A stretch of 15,584 nt of DNA, taken from assembly GCA_937958235.1 (NCBI GenBank), contig CALFGG010000083.1:1-15584 (forward strand). Direction: 5' to 3'. The DNA is from an uncultured Candidatus Saccharibacteria bacterium. GTDB lineage: Bacteria > Patescibacteriota > Saccharimonadia > Saccharimonadales > Saccharimonadaceae. Positions 13,025-15,584 of the stretch are shown here, piece by piece (positions within the stretch are counted from its first letter, which is position 1; the number at the start of each line of letters is the position of its first letter). Both the position numbers and the translations under genes were made by a program. A model generated the notes under the pieces. The model had not been told where the DNA came from. It did no database searches and worked only from the letters and a program-made list of their open reading frames with translations.

Positions 13025-13972
13025 TTAGTTTAAAAAATTAATAGCGGAAGTAGCACTAAGCGCGCCATCGGCGGTAGCGGTAACTAGTTGGCGAGTAGCT
13101 TTAGAGCGACAATCTCCGGCAACATAGAAGCCCGGTAAGGTCGTAGCGCAATTATCATCGGTAATTGGGAAGCCAGAAGAGTCCGTAACTAAATTGTGGC
13201 TTTGACCTAGGTTCTTTAGAAGATTAGTACTTGGGAAAATGCGGCCAATTTCAACAAAGAGACCTTGAATTTTAAGAGTACGAGGGAGTGAGGGGTCTTG
13301 TTGAAAATCTTTTGGCAAATCATTTTTAAGATCAACTGCCGTGAGAAAATGGTTGGAAGATTTTAGTGAGTTGATCTCATTGTTGGTAAGAATGGTTACA
13401 TTTTTGCGAAGTTTTAACTTGTCAAAGAGAAGTTCTTCGGTACGAAAAAGATCGGAACGGTGTATAAGATAAACTTTCTGACAAAGATCTGCTAAGTAGA
13501 GGGCAGAAAGAACGGCGGAATTACCTCCACCAACAACGGCGACAGTTTGATTTTTATAAAGTGGGCCATCACAGGTGGCGCAAATAGCGATGCCACGACC
13601 TAGAAGTTGATCTTCTTCCGGGAGATTAAGCTTGCGGCGTGTGGTTCCAGTTGCCAAAATAACTGTTTTGGCATGATATTGTTGATTTTTAGTGTGAATG
13701 GAATAAAGAGAATCTACATAGTCTAGATCAAGAACGGTTTGGTAGGTGATTTTTTGGTTTAAAGCTTGAAGTTGCTGATACAAATGAGAGGCAAAATCTT
13801 GGCCAGATACATTAGGGAGACCAGGGTAGTTTTCTACAAGGGGAGATTGAATGATTTGGCCACCATAAATAGTGGACTCCAGCAAAAGAACAGTTTTATT
13901 TGCGCGAAGAGCGTAGAGGGCGGCAGTCATACCAGCGGTACCGGCACCAATAATTGCAATATCATAAATCAT
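13025..13972 (-). CDS. trxB: Thioredoxin reductase
   Basis: Flavoenzyme that passes electrons from NAD(P)H through FAD and a CxxC disulfide to thioredoxin. The 315-residue length is standard. The FAD dinucleotide fold GAGTAG is at 9-14, redox pair Cys131-Cys134 (CATCDGP), NAD(P)H fold GGGNSA at 148-153, HRSDLFR at 171-177, and the C-terminal FAD segment VAGDCRSK with RQLVTATADGA. The HRRxxxR motif that binds the NADPH 2'-phosphate has Ser for the second Arg, so cofactor preference is uncertain. No thioredoxin gene is in view. The ATG is six bases after a perfect extended -10 box with no Shine-Dalgarno. The gene converges on tRNA-Thr, with no hairpin between them. Confidence 0.95.
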   Translation of the reverse strand: MIYDIAIIGAGTAGMTAALYALRANKTVLLLESTIYGGQIIQSPLVENYPGLPNVSGQDFASHLYQQLQALNQKITYQTVLDLDYVDSLYSIHTKNQQYHAKTVILATGTTRRKLNLPEEDQLLGRGIAICATCDGPLYKNQTVAVVGGGNSAVLSALYLADLCQKVYLIHRSDLFRTEELLFDKLKLRKNVTILTNNEINSLKSSNHFLTAVDLKNDLPKDFQQDPSLPRTLKIQGLFVEIGRIFPSTNLLKNLGQSHNLVTDSSGFPITDDNCATTLPGFYVAGDCRSKATRQLVTATADGALSATSAINFLN

Positions 13973-13978
13973 ATTAAT

Positions 13979-13987
13979 ATTATAGCA
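13979..13987 (-). promoter_or_regulatory. Extended -10 of trxB (leaderless)
   Basis: On the - strand TGCTATAAT, perfect TGnTATAAT, then six bases and the ATG. Confidence 0.75.
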
Positions 13988-14009
13988 AGTTCTAATTTAA
14001 AATTAGGCA

Positions 14010-14018
14010 TGGTATGAT
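14010..14018 (+). promoter_or_regulatory. Extended -10 of the 225-residue protein gene (leaderless)
   Basis: TGGTATGAT, one mismatch to TGnTATAAT, then eight bases and the ATG at 14027. No Shine-Dalgarno. Confidence 0.6.
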
Positions 14019-14026
14019 TATAGATA

Positions 14027-14704
14027 ATGGTACAGCTTGGAATTAGAACTGGTAGAGGTGGATTTTCTGAATGGATGAAGGGCTTTTTTGGACAAAGAGA
14101 AAAGAATTGGAATATTGAATTGATAAAACGCAACAGAGAAAGGATGGCGAGAATTTTTTTGGTGGCAATTGAGCAATATAATATTGAAGTGTCACAAAAA
14201 GAGGTTGTGGATAAAAATGGTGTACACATTGCTGAACAATTAATTTCCCCGGAAGGCTTTAAATTAGTGGCTGGATATCATACCGACTCGATTAGTGAAG
14301 AAAGAGAGGTTGAATCTAATTATGGGATATATATACAAAATTTAACCACAACAATTTATTCAAACCTGGTAATAGGTTATAACTGGCAAACTGGAGTGAT
14401 TGTGATTGTGAAGGTGGATGCTGAACTAAATAGTTATTCGGATATATATGTATTTTCTAAACAGAATGTATTTAAGGCTAAGCATGGGTGGTTTTCAGAC
14501 GTTTTCCAGATTTACGATAGAAGTGAGAGCTTAATAAAAAATTTATTAATTTTTTTGAGTTTTAAAAACCGTACAACTTTTATGGTGGATGCGGAGATGG
14601 ATGGCAGTTTGAGAGACGAGAAGGGGAGATCGATTTTGATTTATATGAGGCAAACACAAGAGAGAGCGGATTTTGTGAACTTTTTTCGAAAATTTGCAAA
14701 ATAG
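14027..14704 (+). CDS. Unrecognised 225-residue protein
   Basis: I do not recognise a family. No signal peptide or clear transmembrane helix is visible, so it is probably cytoplasmic. The N-terminus is basic and glycine-rich (residues 5-25), followed by a basic amphipathic stretch up to about 45, then an alternating hydrophobic pattern suggesting a mostly beta or alpha/beta domain (about 80-160), and a C-terminal part ending in a basic helix. There are no cysteines and no nucleotide-binding motif. Codon use and G-richness match the neighbours, so it looks native. It diverges from trxB across 54 bases with a leaderless-type promoter. A P-loop kinase-like gene follows after a 46-base A/G-rich gap. 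Confidence 0.75.
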   Translation: MVQLGIRTGRGGFSEWMKGFFGQREKNWNIELIKRNRERMARIFLVAIEQYNIEVSQKEVVDKNGVHIAEQLISPEGFKLVAGYHTDSISEEREVESNYGIYIQNLTTTIYSNLVIGYNWQTGVIVIVKVDAELNSYSDIYVFSKQNVFKAKHGWFSDVFQIYDRSESLIKNLLIFLSFKNRTTFMVDAEMDGSLRDEKGRSILIYMRQTQERADFVNFFRKFAK

Positions 14705-14750
14705 TCAAAAGAGAAGAAATAGAGTAATATAGAGAAAATAAGAGGAAAAG

Positions 14751-15326
14751 ATGATGAATGATGGCAATATAAAAATCATAGCAGTTGTGGGGATGAGTGG
14801 ATCTGGAAAATCGGTAGTAGTAGATTATTTGACTGAAAAAGGTTTTCCTAAAGTGTATTTTGGGGGAATGATTTATAAAGAGATGAAGCGACGAGGGATC
14901 GAAATTACTTCAGACGGAGAAAGTGAAAAGCGATTCAGGGAGATGATTCGGGAGACCGAAGGTAAAGATTGGGTGGTGAAACAAGTGATTGAGGAGGCAA
15001 AAAACCTAATTAATGCCGGTCAAAAGCGGATTGTACTAGATGGTCTTTATTCATGGACTGAATATAAGATTTTAAAAAAGGAATTTCCAGGTCAATTAAC
15101 AGTGTTGGCGGTTGTAGTACCAAAGGCCCTAAGGCATTTTAGGGTTGGAAAAAGACCAGAGAGGCCATTCAATACAAAAGAAATTCAAGAACGTGATAGA
15201 TCGGAGGTGGAGAATTTAGAGAAGGGTGGTCCAATTGCAATGGCAGATTACTATGTGCTCAATGATGAAAGCGTAGCTAAGCTGCATGATGATGTGGATG
15301 TGATTCTCGATCGAATTGAATTCTAA
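14751..15326 (+). CDS. P-loop kinase, dephospho-CoA kinase-like (UPF0200/COG0237 type)
   Basis: A 191-residue P-loop protein with Walker A GMSGSGKS (14-21), FPKVYFGGMIYKEMKRRG (the short substrate-loop region near 32-49), VLDGLYSWTEY as the Walker B region near 95-105, an Arg-rich lid (about 130-150) and the ERDRSEVENLEKGG...ADYYVLND tail. This tail, with RDxxE, then ADYxxxN, resembles archaeal UPF0200 proteins and the AD-x-V-I-x-N end of CoaE, so a dephospho-CoA kinase (last CoA step) or related nucleotide kinase role is plausible but not proven. The ATG at 14751 has AGAGG five bases upstream; ATG 14754 is equally possible. It lies 26 bases before polA, and coaE is also found near polA in Firmicutes. 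Confidence 0.75.
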   Translation: MMNDGNIKIIAVVGMSGSGKSVVVDYLTEKGFPKVYFGGMIYKEMKRRGIEITSDGESEKRFREMIRETEGKDWVVKQVIEEAKNLINAGQKRIVLDGLYSWTEYKILKKEFPGQLTVLAVVVPKALRHFRVGKRPERPFNTKEIQERDRSEVENLEKGGPIAMADYYVLNDESVAKLHDDVDVILDRIEF

Positions 15327-15352
15327 TTAAAAAACTAGACTAAGGTGAGACG

Positions 15353-15584
15353 ATGAAGACATTGGTAATTATTGACGGTAAGAGTGTATTTTATAGGGGA
15401 TATTTTGCAATGGGGGCGTTGTCAACATCGGACGGTACGCCAACTTCTGGAGTGTATGGTTTTGCAACAATTGCAACAGAAATTGTGAAAAAATTGCAAC
15501 CAACGAAAGTAGTAGTTGCATGGGATAAAGCGAAGACCTCAACAGCAAAAAGACTAGCAATTTATCCAGAATATAAGGCTGGAA
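15353..15584 (+). CDS. polA: DNA polymerase I, 5'-3' exonuclease domain (3'-partial)
   Basis: The first 77 codons of a gene that runs off the window. LVIIDGKSVFYRGYFAM, then TSDGTPTSGVYGF and VVVAWDKAKTSTAKR with YPEYKAG, match the start of the 5'-3' exonuclease domain of DNA polymerase I: the metal-binding Asp8, the helical arch approach and the second Asp near residue 58. The ATG at 15353 has AAGGTGAG about eight bases upstream. A stand-alone 5'-3' exonuclease would look the same over this length, so full Pol I identity depends on sequence beyond the edge. It probably belongs to one operon with the kinase-like gene upstream. Confidence 0.85.
   Translation, partial: MKTLVIIDGKSVFYRGYFAMGALSTSDGTPTSGVYGFATIATEIVKKLQPTKVVVAWDKAKTSTAKRLAIYPEYKAG

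Noticed and set aside
1578..15326. TGA recoded to glycine (genetic code 25)
   Set aside because: No gene needs TGA read-through; all frames are complete without it and glycine is GGN, including in partial polA.

Overview
This looks like a compact piece of chromosome from a reduced-genome bacterium. The best fit is the Candidate Phyla Radiation (Patescibacteria), probably Saccharibacteria (TM7). That assignment is an inference from gene content: a heterodimeric ABC exporter, nucleoside salvage, a type IV pilin with its peptidase, a Xer recombinase and short intergenic gaps. There is no rRNA or lineage marker here to prove it. The standard code works throughout: no gene is interrupted by TGA and glycine is always GGN, which argues against the TGA=Gly lineages (Gracilibacteria, SR1). 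No mobile element, CRISPR array or prophage is visible; the content is mostly housekeeping genes plus two unrecognised proteins.

Layout. Bases 1-3380 carry the two halves of a heterodimeric ABC exporter; the first half is cut at the window edge and its first ~125 bases look foreign. Bases 3430-5352 hold thymidine kinase, a dTMP-kinase-like protein and uracil-DNA glycosylase, packed head to tail and closed by a bidirectional terminator. Bases 5395-7116 hold a type IV pilin (- strand) and a divergent prepilin peptidase (+ strand). Bases 7156-9369 hold a Xer-type tyrosine recombinase (-) and a divergent, unrecognised membrane-anchored 410-residue protein (+). Bases 9466-11712 hold nucleoside diphosphate kinase, tRNA-Arg(CCU), a PH-domain membrane protein and a membrane-anchored SurA/parvulin-like foldase. 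Bases 11768-13019 hold tRNA-Gly(CCC), tRNA-Asp(GUC), a glycerophosphodiester phosphodiesterase (-) and tRNA-Thr(CGU). Bases 13025-15584 hold thioredoxin reductase (-), an unrecognised 225-residue protein, a dephospho-CoA-kinase-like P-loop protein and the start of polA.

How the genes fit together. Thymidine kinase, the dTMP-kinase-like protein and Ndk would form a thymidine-to-dTTP salvage path, with uracil-DNA glycosylase guarding the product DNA; this suits an organism that imports nucleosides. Pilin and its processing peptidase are back to back. The foldase, the 410-residue protein and the pilin all place domains outside the membrane, and the last two carry four cysteines each.

The most striking structure is in the promoters. 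At least six protein genes have an extended -10 box (TGnTATAAT-like) ending only 6-8 bases before the start codon and no Shine-Dalgarno sequence, which predicts leaderless mRNAs. Genes inside operons have ordinary Shine-Dalgarno sites. Several of these promoters are packed face to face in gaps of 18-54 bases. Other whole-window patterns are a strong excess of G over C on the + strand that also shapes the protein composition of - strand genes, no TGA stop codon in 16 complete gene ends, and three of four tRNAs with C34 anticodons.
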